Assembly (NCBI GenBank): GCA_004282745.1
Contig: SHMT01000002.1
Location: forward strand, 124,001-188,000
DNA length: 64,000 nucleotides
Source of the DNA: Candidatus Scalindua sp. SCAELEC01
GTDB taxonomy: Bacteria > Planctomycetota > Brocadiia > Brocadiales > Scalinduaceae
Direction: 5' to 3'
This document shows positions 17,964 to 26,288 of the stretch, in pieces. The number at the start of each line of letters is the position of its first letter. Within the stretch, counting starts at the first letter, position 1. Below the pieces are notes generated by a model that ran no database searches, was not told the DNA's origin, and saw only the letters and a program-made list of their open reading frames with translations. The position numbers and the translations under genes are program-made.

Positions 17964-18605
17964 TTACTTCTTCTGAGCAATGATGCTTGCAACGGTTTTT
18001 TGGGGTGCTACCTCCCCTTCTCGGTAGGAGAGGATATGAAAGTCTCTGAAGAGATCCAGGAGCTCGTTGTGTTTGAGCAGATATTCCGGATTTTTCGGTC
18101 CGGGGGCATTGTCACCATAGTTAAGCTGGTCAATGCTATAGGTCTCGATTAAGACCATTCCGCCCTTTTTAAGACCTGCTTTGATCTGAGGTATAAGGTC
18201 CCTCTGCGTATAATAGATGCACGTAATCAGGTCATATTGGTTGGTGGCTATTTCATACTCTTCAAGATCGGCTACAAAGGCGTTTATTTTGATATTGTTT
18301 TCTTGAGCTAATACCTTACACTTTTTTACAGCAACATCTGAGACATCACACCCATCTACGTCAAACCCATTCCTGGCCAAAAAGAGCGCATTTCTGCCCT
18401 CTCCCATCGCCAATACCAGTGCCTTACCTTTCGTTAAGACGTGTATATTCTCTTTGAGAAAAGCTATCGGCTCTTTCCCGTATATATATTCCTTCGTACT
18501 GTACCGTTTATTCCATCTTTTTCTATCTTCCTCACCGGCAAACGCTATCTGGCTCAGCAAGAAGAAAGAGCAAAACAATATCATATAGGTTATCATCATC
18601 TTCAT
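17964..18605 (-). CDS. Exported SAM-dependent methyltransferase
   Basis: Chosen start ATG at 18603-18605, with AAGGAG nine bases upstream. The open frame continues further upstream, but only into the repeat at 18662-18792. The protein (213 residues) starts MKMMITYMILFCSFFLLSQI and AFAGEED, a convincing signal peptide. The rest is a class I methyltransferase close to the TehB group: RWNKRY.....EYIYGKEP, motif I ALVLAMGEGRNALFLA, motif II-like VDGCDVS, VADLEEYEI, then LKKGGMVLIETYS. Small-molecule methyltransferases with a Sec signal are unusual because SAM is cytoplasmic. The substrate is unknown (tellurite, selenite, thiopurine or similar are candidates by family). Confidence 0.75.
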   Translation of the reverse strand: MKMMITYMILFCSFFLLSQIAFAGEEDRKRWNKRYSTKEYIYGKEPIAFLKENIHVLTKGKALVLAMGEGRNALFLARNGFDVDGCDVSDVAVKKCKVLAQENNIKINAFVADLEEYEIATNQYDLITCIYYTQRDLIPQIKAGLKKGGMVLIETYSIDQLNYGDNAPGPKNPEYLLKHNELLDLFRDFHILSYREGEVAPQKTVASIIAQKK

Positions 18606-18661
18606 AGAAATTAGCTCCTTCTGTCGCTCATTTCTTGGTACTGCTTCACAAAAAAAATAAA

Positions 18662-18792
18662 TAGTGTTTGAACGAAAAGTGCCCAGGTACAAGGCGCGTA
18701 ACAATTTCGTAACCGGAACGTACTGACTGTACGTGAGGATTACGAAATTGTTGCAGCAACGCAGTAGATGGGTAGTTTTCGTTCAAACACTA
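18662..18792 (-). repeat. Palindrome-ended MITE-like repeat, short variant (copy B)
   Basis: 131 bases bounded by TAGTGTTTGAACGAAAA and its inverted partner TTTTCGTTCAAACACTA. The inside is itself a long imperfect palindrome: GCGTAACAATTTCGTAA, then ACGTAC-tgact-GTACGT, then TTACGAAATTGTTGC. It starts six bases after the PEGA-protein stop codon (minus direction). Copies C, D and E share its interior. Confidence 0.9.
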
Positions 18793-18798
18793 AAAAAT

Positions 18799-19239
18799 TC
18801 AGAAATCTGGTGCATCAACCCGTATCTTCAACTCTTGCGCATTTTCCAAAACTATCTTTTGCTGCTCCTTTCTCGTTAGCTGTTTAACCTCAGCCAAATC
18901 GTAGTAGAGGACATGGTCATCAATAATATCGAACGGCCAGACAAGTTCAGAGACAAAATCTAGCGGAAAGAATTCATACAAAGGGGTCTTTATCTTTTCG
19001 TAAGCAATCTTTCTTTCACGTATCAGTTTTCCGTCTGCATCTTTCTTCTCTATGGTTATTTTTCTCGTGCCGTAATAGACAAAAGGCACAGAAACAGGAC
19101 TTTCCCCAACGAGTTTATCGTCTACGTATACCAAGGCGTTACTTGGGTTGGTCTTTACGGTAATTGTCCGAGTCACACAACCGCTTATCAAGAGAAAGAG
19201 GGCACAATAAGCAAAAACAATAGTATATTTTACGTTCAT
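18799..19239 (-). CDS. PEGA-domain lipoprotein
   Basis: 146 residues. The N-terminus MNVKYTIVFAYCALFLLISG followed by Cys is a lipoprotein signal with lipobox L-I-S-G-C. A PEGA domain follows (TITVKTNPSNALVYVDDKLV, GESPVSVPFVYYGTRKITIE), a short beta-sandwich carried by many surface lipoproteins. The remainder (YEFFPLDFVSELVWPFDI onward) is typical of small PEGA lipoproteins of unknown role. Predicted to be anchored in the outer membrane. It is flanked by copies B and C of the MITE-like repeat. Confidence 0.8.
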   Translation of the reverse strand: MNVKYTIVFAYCALFLLISGCVTRTITVKTNPSNALVYVDDKLVGESPVSVPFVYYGTRKITIEKKDADGKLIRERKIAYEKIKTPLYEFFPLDFVSELVWPFDIIDDHVLYYDLAEVKQLTRKEQQKIVLENAQELKIRVDAPDF

Positions 19240-19308
19240 AGTTTACCCACCTTACCATATTTTGCTGTGTAAATATAATACCGATTATTGCACATAGTTT
19301 TAAGATTT

Positions 19309-19436
19309 CGTGTTTGAACAAAAACTGCTCAGATACAAGGCGCGTAATTATTTCGTAACCGGAACGTACTTATGTACTTGAGGATTTCGAAATTATTACA
19401 GCAACGCAGTAGGTGAGTAGTTTTCGTTCAAACACT
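19309..19436 (-). repeat. Palindrome-ended MITE-like repeat, short variant (copy C)
   Basis: Ends CGTGTTTGAACAAAAACTGC and, inverted, AGTGTTTGAACGAAAACTAC. The interior GGCGCGTAATTATTTCGTAA ... ACGTACTTATGTACTTGAGG ... CGAAATTATTACAGCAACGC is homologous to copies B, D and E. It ends two bases before the stop codon of guaB. Confidence 0.9.
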
Positions 19437-19438
19437 AT

Positions 19439-20989
19439 TTATACCCGCTTCCTATCAGGAGAATAAAAGAGTTTCGCATCAGGCAATGTATAGGAGTGCA
19501 GATCATGAACGGTACCTTCTCCCTGGGCAGAAGCGGATCGCGCTTCAAACGATAGACCTCCACTATAAATACCTTCATGTAATTCCTTTACCGATTTATA
19601 ACCGATACCTTGCAAGGCATGTAAGAGACTTTTTATTATATACTCTCCAAAATTGACCACAGAGCCTTTGTCTACGACTGTACCGGAAACACCTTGGGCA
19701 ATTTTCACTTTCTCTTCAGTCGAATAATATCTCTTGCCTCCACCCCTTTCCATCGCTTCCAGAGAGGCCATACCTCTATATTTTTTCAGCCGGACACCAC
19801 CCTCATAATAATATTCACCTGGTGTTTCGCTTGTACCCGCAAGTAATGCTCCCAGCATTACGGTACTTGCTCCTAGAGCTAAGGCCTTAACGATATGGCC
19901 AATACTTGCGATGCCGCCATCTGCAATCACGGGTATCTTTGCATACTCTCTGGCAAACTTTGCACAATGATATACCGCAGAGCCTTGAGATCTTCCAACC
20001 GCCAGGGTATCCTGTGTAATACAGATAGAACCAGCTCCCATCCCTATACGAAGGGCATCTGCACCCGCATCAATCAGCGATTTACACTGTTTAGCCGTCA
20101 CTACATTTCCCCCTATCACTTCGATGTGGGGATACTCTTTTTTCACATACTGTATCATGTTGTGTTGGTAAATAGAGTCCCCTTGGGAAGAATCAATCAC
20201 GATAATGTCAACCCCTGCATTTGCCAGCGCTTGAAGTCTCTCTCTGTCTTCTTCTCTTGTTGAGATCGAAGCGCCTACCAGCAATTGCTTTTCTTTATTC
20301 TTTGAAGCATAAGGAAAATCCTCATTTTTTAAGAGATCTGTCCTACTCATTAGGGACACCAATCTTCCCTCTTTGTCAACAATAGGAAGTTTCCCCTTCT
20401 TCGACTCTTTGAGGATATTGTTTCCCTCTGAGAGAGAAATACCTGCAGGCGCAGTTACGAGTTGCCTGACCATAATCTCTTTTAATTTTTTAGTTCTATC
20501 GACTTCAAAATCTATATCTCTTCTTGTAACAATTCCAACGAGCTTAGACTGTAGTGTGCCATCTTCGGTTATGGGTATTCCAGAAAATCCATATGTTTCC
20601 TTAATGTTATAGACATCGGCAATTATGTTTTCGGGACTAAGGGTAACAGGGTATGTGATGAAACCGTTTTCATACCGCTTCACCATCCGCACCTCTTTTT
20701 CCTGTTCCTCGATAGTGTTATTATAATGTATTATCCCCAACCCACCGATAAGGGCCATATGGATGGCCATATTTGATTCAGAAACCGTATCCATCGGCGA
20801 ACTCACCAATGGCCTTTTGATGGTAATATTTTGTGTTATATGCGTCTCTAAATCAACATCTTTTACCGCAAAATCAATGTGCCCGGGTAAAATGATAAAA
20901 TCATTATACGTGAGTCCACTTCCTTCGGCAAAAAACTCTTCTGCGCTAAATCCATTTTCTGGCATATCTACCTCTTGATAACAATGCAT
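19439..20989 (-). CDS. guaB: IMP dehydrogenase, eukaryote-like type
   Basis: 516 residues; oxidises IMP to XMP with NAD+, the committed step of GMP synthesis. A TIM barrel is split by a pair of CBS domains (about 110-235). Visible: [46 protein letters not shown], the catalytic Cys loop [19 protein letters not shown] (Cys about 322), IADGGI, and the flap region [20 protein letters not shown] with [10 protein letters not shown]. The Cys loop, the flap and the C-terminal [20 protein letters not shown] resemble eukaryotic IMPDH rather than the usual bacterial form (GPGSICTTR). Start [14 protein letters not shown]; the second Met is possible. The neighbouring PriA gene lies upstream on the same strand, about 40 bases away. 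Confidence 0.93.
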   Translation of the reverse strand: MHCYQEVDMPENGFSAEEFFAEGSGLTYNDFIILPGHIDFAVKDVDLETHITQNITIKRPLVSSPMDTVSESNMAIHMALIGGLGIIHYNNTIEEQEKEVRMVKRYENGFITYPVTLSPENIIADVYNIKETYGFSGIPITEDGTLQSKLVGIVTRRDIDFEVDRTKKLKEIMVRQLVTAPAGISLSEGNNILKESKKGKLPIVDKEGRLVSLMSRTDLLKNEDFPYASKNKEKQLLVGASISTREEDRERLQALANAGVDIIVIDSSQGDSIYQHNMIQYVKKEYPHIEVIGGNVVTAKQCKSLIDAGADALRIGMGAGSICITQDTLAVGRSQGSAVYHCAKFAREYAKIPVIADGGIASIGHIVKALALGASTVMLGALLAGTSETPGEYYYEGGVRLKKYRGMASLEAMERGGGKRYYSTEEKVKIAQGVSGTVVDKGSVVNFGEYIIKSLLHALQGIGYKSVKELHEGIYSGGLSFEARSASAQGEGTVHDLHSYTLPDAKLFYSPDRKRV

Positions 20990-21032
20990 CCATTTAAATA
21001 AACAGCAAATTTTTGATGAAAAACAGAATCAT

Positions 21033-23324
21033 TCATAACATCAGATAGGCATCAACATCAATCACCGTTTGCACTCTCTTCGAACCTCTTATTTCATCTT
21101 TCATGCTCTGTAAAATCTGTTGTAAATACTCTATATTATTTGCCTTTACGACAATGTGCCATCTATAGTTATCCTTTATTTTGGTAACGGGAGCAGGCGA
21201 GGGACCCAGTATTTCAACCGCTTTCTTATACGCAATTGACCGCTCCTTTAACTGTTCCGCCAATTCCACGGATCTCTTTTTAACATCTTCCTCTTTTTTC
21301 CCCCGCAAGACAATCCTTGCCAACCGACCGTATGGAGGATAATAAAGTTGTTTTCTATATTCAAGCTCTTTTTTAGCAAACCCGTCATAATCGTGTGAAG
21401 CGGCAAAGATAATGCTGTAATGTTCCGGGTTATACGTCTGAATAATAACTTGCCCCTCTTTACTCCCCCTTCCCGTTCTTCCAGCCACCTGGGAAAGCAA
21501 TTGGAACGTCCGCTCACTTGCACGAAAATCGGGCAAATTAATAATTGTATCAGCAGAAAGAACTCCAACAAGGGTAACATTGGGAAAATCAAGCCCTTTG
21601 GCTATCATTTGCGTACCCAAAAGGATATCAATATCTCCACGTTTAAAGGCTGAAAAGGCCGTTTCGTGTGCACCGTGCCCCCGCATTGTATCACTATCCA
21701 TCCTCAACAGTTCATAGGACGGAAATTTTGCCTTTATCTCCTCTTCCACCCTCTCAGTTCCAGAACCAAAAAAATTTATCTTAGGGCATGTACATTCAGG
21801 ACACTCTGTTGGAACTGACGATTCATGATAACAATAGTGACACACTACGGCATTTCGTTTTTTATGATATGTCAAAGATATATCACATTTTTTACACGTT
21901 AGTACAAAACCACATCTCCTGCAACTAATAAATGACGAGAAACCGCGCCTATTCAAGAGCAAAATTATTTGCCCTTTTTGAGATAGACTTCGTTTCATGC
22001 TCAATTCGAGAAACTTCGAGATACTGGAATACTTTTTTCCTCTCTGTACCTCATTCCTCATATCAACTAACTGCACTTTAGGAAGAACCTTATCCCCAAT
22101 CCGACTATTCAGGACAAGGTAATCATACCTGCCAAGAGTCGCGTTATGGTAACTTTCCAGAGACGGAGTTGCAGAACCGAGGACAACAACGGCATTCTCA
22201 TATTTTGCCCTGACCAGACTTAAATCGCGTGCATTATAACGTGGGGAACTATCCTGCTTGAAACTGTTTTCATGTTCCTCATCGATTACTATTAAGCCCA
22301 AATTGTCCAAAGGGGCAAAGAGAGCGGAACGCGCTCCAATAACAATATCCGCATTACCATTTTTGATCCCCCACCACTCTTTGCTCCGTTCTGTTTCCGT
22401 CAGGCTGCTATGCAGGACCGCGATTTTGTCAAACCGTGATTTAAACCTCTCAATTGTTTGTGGAGTAAGCGATATCTCAGGGACAAGCACTATCGCTTGT
22501 TTCCCCAAAGCAATCGTCTCTGCTATCACCTGGAGATAGACTTCCGTTTTACCGCTTCCGGTAACACCTCTCAAGAGAATTGTTCGGTATCTCCCCCCCC
22601 GTAACCTTTTCTTAATAAGCTGAATGGCATCCTGCTGCTCTTTTGTGGGGCCCAGATGATCTGTTTTTTTTACCCGTTTACTCGTAAATGAGGGATTATT
22701 GTCCGCAGGTCTATTTCTGAGGCTTACCAGGCCTCGATCTCTAAGCTTGTATATACTCTGCAGATTACATTCACTCACCCTCGATAACTCCCGAACAGTC
22801 ATCTCCTCTTCCTGGAGAAGCACTTCAAGGGCACTCGCCTGTCTGGGCGCCCTCTTTTTAAGTGTGTCGAGAACATCTGTTACAAACGCGGCATCTTTGG
22901 ATAACCGTATAACACTTACCGTCTTCGGATGTAAACGGCTTCTTACCGCAGAGGGGAGAAAAGACTCTAGCGCTTCACCCCAACCACAAAAATAGAAATT
23001 GGCCATCCACTTTGAAATTGCCAAAAGCTGAGGGGTAAAAATAGGCTTAGCATCAATTACCTGAATTATCTCTTTCGTTTTTTCAATGTCAGAAACATCC
23101 GTCAATCCGACACAATACCCAATGATTATACGACCACTGAAGGGGACCTTAACCCTCTTACCAACTCCTATTTGATGACTGCATGATTGAGGAATGCTGT
23201 AATGGAATTTTTTGTTGAGAGGCAACGCTAAAACTATTTCTGCAAACCCAGCATAAGTCATTACATATAAACATATTACAGCAAATATTATTAATAATTC
23301 ATTAATGTTGCTAAATCCTATCAT
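21033..23324 (-). CDS. priA: Primosomal protein N' (PriA helicase)
   Basis: 763 residues in the longest frame; a start at MTYAGFAEIVLALPL (23259-23261) gives a more typical N-terminus, since the first 21 residues are an unconvincing hydrophobic stretch. PriA reloads the replisome at collapsed forks. Visible: the 3'-DNA-binding domain, Walker A GVTGSGKTEVYL, DEEH box VIDEEHENSFKQD, GSATPSLES, the zinc-binding block CRRCGFVLTCKKC / CHYCYHES / CPECTCPK (eight Cys), GTERVEEE, and GTQMIAKGLDFPNV followed by QVAGRTGRG. guaB follows about 40 bases downstream. Confidence 0.95.
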   Translation of the reverse strand: MIGFSNINELLIIFAVICLYVMTYAGFAEIVLALPLNKKFHYSIPQSCSHQIGVGKRVKVPFSGRIIIGYCVGLTDVSDIEKTKEIIQVIDAKPIFTPQLLAISKWMANFYFCGWGEALESFLPSAVRSRLHPKTVSVIRLSKDAAFVTDVLDTLKKRAPRQASALEVLLQEEEMTVRELSRVSECNLQSIYKLRDRGLVSLRNRPADNNPSFTSKRVKKTDHLGPTKEQQDAIQLIKKRLRGGRYRTILLRGVTGSGKTEVYLQVIAETIALGKQAIVLVPEISLTPQTIERFKSRFDKIAVLHSSLTETERSKEWWGIKNGNADIVIGARSALFAPLDNLGLIVIDEEHENSFKQDSSPRYNARDLSLVRAKYENAVVVLGSATPSLESYHNATLGRYDYLVLNSRIGDKVLPKVQLVDMRNEVQRGKKYSSISKFLELSMKRSLSQKGQIILLLNRRGFSSFISCRRCGFVLTCKKCDISLTYHKKRNAVVCHYCYHESSVPTECPECTCPKINFFGSGTERVEEEIKAKFPSYELLRMDSDTMRGHGAHETAFSAFKRGDIDILLGTQMIAKGLDFPNVTLVGVLSADTIINLPDFRASERTFQLLSQVAGRTGRGSKEGQVIIQTYNPEHYSIIFAASHDYDGFAKKELEYRKQLYYPPYGRLARIVLRGKKEEDVKKRSVELAEQLKERSIAYKKAVEILGPSPAPVTKIKDNYRWHIVVKANNIEYLQQILQSMKDEIRGSKRVQTVIDVDAYLML

Positions 23325-23911
23325 AATTACTATTGAGTGTCAAGACAACGGTTCTTAGGATCCAGGAAAGAATAACTTGTCGTTCTTGCATCTCATTTTC
23401 AGGCCACCTTCGGCCGCTCCTCACTCGCAGTATCCTCGCTGTAGCTCAGGCTACGCCTGCGGTCCTGCTCGATCAGATCGACCAAATCTGATCTAAAACT
23501 GAGCGCTATAAAACAACAAGTTATTTTTTCCTGGAACCTTAGATCCACGACCATGTCAAGGTTTCTCGCAACATATCTTGCAACAAAAGTTTATAACGTT
23601 AATATGAATATCTATGCGTATATATTTTCTCCTTAACGCATGCCGGTACAACGCAAAAAAACAAAGCAGAGTAATTCAGAGCATAATTTCTAAAAATATT
23701 TGACTTTTGTTAATAACTTTACTACCCTCACGGAATGCTTAATAAACAAATCCCTAACATCTGATGCAGCCTGGAGCTGTTTGCCGTCATAGGTAATAAA
23801 AAGAATTTTCACTTGATACACCGGCAAAAATCATTTTCCGGTAACAGAGTATTATAATCCCATTATCAACGGTAATGTGTAATCAATCATTCTTAAAGGA
23901 GATAAAACCAA
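23325..23911. other. Divergent intergenic region between priA and hdeD-like gene
   Basis: 587 bases without a gene. It holds the inverted-repeat element at 23353-23543; the remainder is AT-rich, with no recognised RNA or gene remnant. The ribosome binding site AAAGGAG of the next gene is at its right end. Confidence 0.5.
23353..23543. repeat. 191-bp element with 28-bp terminal inverted repeats
   Basis: The left end TCTTAGGATCCAGGAAAGAA-TAACTTGT (23353-23380) matches the inverse of the right end at 23516-23543 at 25 of 28 positions. The GC-rich interior carries further short palindromes (TAGCTCAGGCTACGCCTG, GATCAGATCGACCAAATCTG). This is the architecture of a non-autonomous mobile element. 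No second copy is seen in this window. Confidence 0.65.
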
Positions 23912-24493
23912 ATGGAAACAGGTCCACAAGCTTTAATCGCTAAAGCGGCATCCGCAGTCTGGTGGATTGTTCTGCTAAAAGGAATATTGGCTGTCATAAT
24001 CGGGATTATGTTTTTTTCTAACCCCAGGGCAACACTGGTTGTGATAATGATGTTCCTTGGCGCATACTGGTTAGTCGATGGTATATTTACACTCATTGCT
24101 TCATTTTACGGAAAGAAAGAACATAAGCGCTGGGGCTGGGGAATGTTTGTTGCGATACTCAGTATCCTGGCAGGAATAGCAGTGTTCGCCCAACCAATAG
24201 CTGCTGCACTTTTTACAACCAAATTCCTTGTTTACTTTATGGGGTTTATGATACTTGCTTCTGGAATTTCATCTGTGGCAACGGGTATCAAACTTCGTAA
24301 AACTTCAGGTGAATGGATGATGATTTTCGGTGGTGTGTTCGCCATACTGTTAAGTTTACTGTTATTATTTAATCCGATCTTTTCGGCAACATTTTTTGTT
24401 TTTTTACTTGGCATTTTTGCTGTAATCGATGGCGTTTCATTAATCGCAGTTTCATTCAGGATTCGCAAGCTCGGAAAATCATACACTGAATAA
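23912..24493 (+). CDS. HdeD-family (DUF308) membrane protein
   Basis: 193 residues with six hydrophobic helices in three DUF308 repeats, each starting with a Gly/Ala-rich helix: WWIVLLKGILAVIIGIMFF, NPRATLVVIMMFLGAYWLVDG, GWGMFVAILSILAGIAVFAQP, FMGFMILASGISSVATGI, WMMIFGGVFAILLSLLLLFNP and FFVFLLGIFAVIDGVSLI. HdeD is linked to acid-stress tolerance in E. coli; in other bacteria the role is unknown. ATG at 23912 has a strong AAAGGAG site. Stand-alone gene. Confidence 0.85.
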   Translation: METGPQALIAKAASAVWWIVLLKGILAVIIGIMFFSNPRATLVVIMMFLGAYWLVDGIFTLIASFYGKKEHKRWGWGMFVAILSILAGIAVFAQPIAAALFTTKFLVYFMGFMILASGISSVATGIKLRKTSGEWMMIFGGVFAILLSLLLLFNPIFSATFFVFLLGIFAVIDGVSLIAVSFRIRKLGKSYTE

Positions 24494-24564
24494 CACTGGT
24501 AGTATCAGCTTGAGTCGGTTAGCAGCCGACCTTTCTCCATTTTCCTTTCCTATGCATGCTCTTT

Positions 24565-24786
24565 TTACTGGCATTGGACTATCTCTCTTAGATGATAATT
24601 CTTCGGCTGGCTATACTTGCAAGATATCTTGCTCTGCCTCCTTCCATTATCCTCTATGCTTTCAAAGGTTACCCCACCCCTTCCACCTGTTCCTTCGTTA
24701 GCTTTGACAAGGTCATCGGCATGGCTTAATACAGACAAAGGATTTAGACTCCAGCACTTAGAGAGAAGCAACAGAAACAAATCCAT
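24565..24786 (-). pseudogene. Group II intron reverse transcriptase, N-terminal fragment
   Basis: The 73-codon frame reads LLSKCWSLNPLSVLSHADDL, VKANEGTGGRGGVTFESIED-NG. This matches the start of group II intron-encoded reverse transcriptases (A....KAN.G..GVDG.TFE.IE..G). After NGR the similarity is lost, and the catalytic YADD region is absent. It fills the stretch between the HdeD-like gene and the amidase, so a retroelement once inserted here. Confidence 0.5.
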
Positions 24787-24822
24787 GTTTTAAATTGATT
24801 TATATCACTCATTCGTACTATA

Positions 24823-25464
24823 ATGGTGAAGATTATGGGAATCACAGAGAGGCATGTTAGAATTTATGCTCTTGTAAAGATCGCAGTTGCAATCGGCCTA
24901 TTCATTACTCTTCCATTCATCGGGACGAAAAAACCGGTCACAGATTTAGTAGATATTGATAGCTTGTGCAGAGTAGAAGTAGAGGAAAATTCGTGGCGAC
25001 AGATCGTTATCCACCATAGTGCCACTAATGGAGGGGATGCCCAAGCCTTTGATACCTACCATAGGGAGAAAAGGAAATGGGCAAATGGCCTAGCCTATCA
25101 TTTCGTTATCGGTAATGGCTCGGGCTCTAAAGATGGTGAGATTGAAGTTGGGGATAGATGGACAAAACAGATCCACGGTGCCCATACAGCCAACATGAGC
25201 ATAAACCGAATTGCAATTGGGATCTGTCTTGTAGGAAATTTTGAAGAGGAACAGGCGCCAACACAAAACCAAATGAAATCATTGATACGTTTGGTTAATT
25301 ACCTTTCCGATCGATACCATATTCCAAAGTCAAACCTTATCAAACACAACCAAGTTGCGCAAAAATCTACTGCTTGTCCCGGGAAAAATTTCCCTTTCCA
25401 GACACTCTTGAACGGAGTATCAGCTTTTCAAGTTCAAGCGGCACAGGTACATACCAAACATTGA
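24823..25464 (+). CDS. N-acetylmuramoyl-L-alanine amidase (PGRP / amidase_2 family), membrane-anchored
   Basis: 213 residues. An N-terminal hydrophobic segment (about 14-32) is followed by an amidase_2 domain: IVIHHSATNGG (first Zn His at about 61), FDTYHRE...WANGLAYHFVIGNG, the HGAHT motif, INRIAIGICLVGNFE, and KHNQVAQKSTACPGKNFP, which supplies the second His and the Cys ligand (about 183). Such enzymes cleave the muramyl-peptide amide bond in peptidoglycan. The N-terminal segment directs it to the periplasm, attached or secreted. A second ATG (MGITERH) lies four codons in; no strong ribosome binding site favours either. Anammox bacteria have thin peptidoglycan, so a turnover or recycling role is reasonable. 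Confidence 0.85.
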   Translation: MVKIMGITERHVRIYALVKIAVAIGLFITLPFIGTKKPVTDLVDIDSLCRVEVEENSWRQIVIHHSATNGGDAQAFDTYHREKRKWANGLAYHFVIGNGSGSKDGEIEVGDRWTKQIHGAHTANMSINRIAIGICLVGNFEEEQAPTQNQMKSLIRLVNYLSDRYHIPKSNLIKHNQVAQKSTACPGKNFPFQTLLNGVSAFQVQAAQVHTKH

Positions 25465-25669
25465 CCCAAGGCTGGATTGTAATAAAACATTACGATGCTA
25501 TTTTGCTGAATCCCAACTTGGCTAAGCCGGAAAAGGATGTACGAATCACGGTTTGGGATTTACGATTTTTTCGTAACTTTAATGCTCCAGCAAAAAAATA
25601 GAAATTACCCCATTCACTCATCATGTATAGCAGTATGAAAAAAAATATACAAAATATTGTATTTTTCTC

Positions 25670-25698
25670 TTGACATCCAGCTCTCTTGTTTATATAAA
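25670..25698 (+). promoter_or_regulatory. Sigma-70-type promoter for the small gene at 25756
   Basis: TTGACA at 25670-25675 and TATAAA at 25693-25698 are separated by 17 bases, a near-consensus pair. It lies about 55 bases upstream of the ATG at 25756, leaving a short leader. Confidence 0.6.
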
Positions 25699-25755
25699 GC
25701 TAAAAGAGTCAAAGTGACTTGATTTAAATTGAATAGATTTAACGAAAGGCTACCC

Positions 25756-25944
25756 ATGGGTAAGTGTTTACAAATATATTATAATGAAGAACGGGATGGT
25801 AACATCAAAGAAATGATACAGGAGTTAAAAGAACTGAAGGGGTCTCCCTATTACCGACGCAGGTCGGATAGTGAGATCGCGCTTATGATCTTAAGCAGAG
25901 GGCTTAAAAGTGAAATAAAAAAATTTCAGGATAACCACGCATAA
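25756..25944 (+). CDS. Small protein of unknown function
   Basis: 62 residues starting MGKCLQIYYNEERDGNIKEM. ATG at 25756 is preferred over the upstream TTG at 25729 because GAAAGG sits just upstream of it and a near-consensus promoter lies at 25670-25698. The protein is charged; the part SDSEIALMILSRGLKSEIKK has the length and pattern of a ribbon-helix-helix or short helix-turn-helix, but no family is recognised. It is followed by the inverted-repeat element at 25970-26164. Confidence 0.45.
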   Translation: MGKCLQIYYNEERDGNIKEMIQELKELKGSPYYRRRSDSEIALMILSRGLKSEIKKFQDNHA

Positions 25945-25969
25945 TGGACTATTGGTAATTTATTCTTGA

Positions 25970-26164
25970 GATGAGTACGGGGGTAAATGTGGCCGGAGCC
26001 TTCATCTCCGTTACTTCGAACCTCGCCCTCCCGTGTTGCCGCCACAGCGTAATCGGGGTTACCGTACTCATCCTGCGGGGGTTTCTCCTTTCCCCCTCGC
26101 TAAAGACGGTAGGAGGGCTTTCTTGCATTCTCAAACGTTTTGCGGAAAGTCCTTCTTACCGTCT
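25970..26164. repeat. Two adjacent long hairpins, possible mobile or RNA element
   Basis: First arm pair: GATGAGTACGG at 25970-25980 and CCGTACTCATC at 26062-26072. Second arm pair: AGACGGTAGGAGGGCTTTC at 26104-26122 and its inverse GAAAGTCCTTCTTACCGTCT at 26145-26164 with a few mismatches. The first hairpin encloses about 80 GC-rich bases unlike the neighbouring DNA. The region has no supported gene on either strand. It could be a non-autonomous element, a degenerate insertion sequence end, or a structured RNA. Confidence 0.5.
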
Positions 26165-26288
26165 AATAATTCACAACTCCCAAAAAAACCGGCTTCTCCA
26201 AAGCAGATGGATCGAGATCCAGAATGGTATATCATGTTTCCCAATATGTCAAGGTCATAATCAGGTTTGGATTTTCGAATATAATTTT

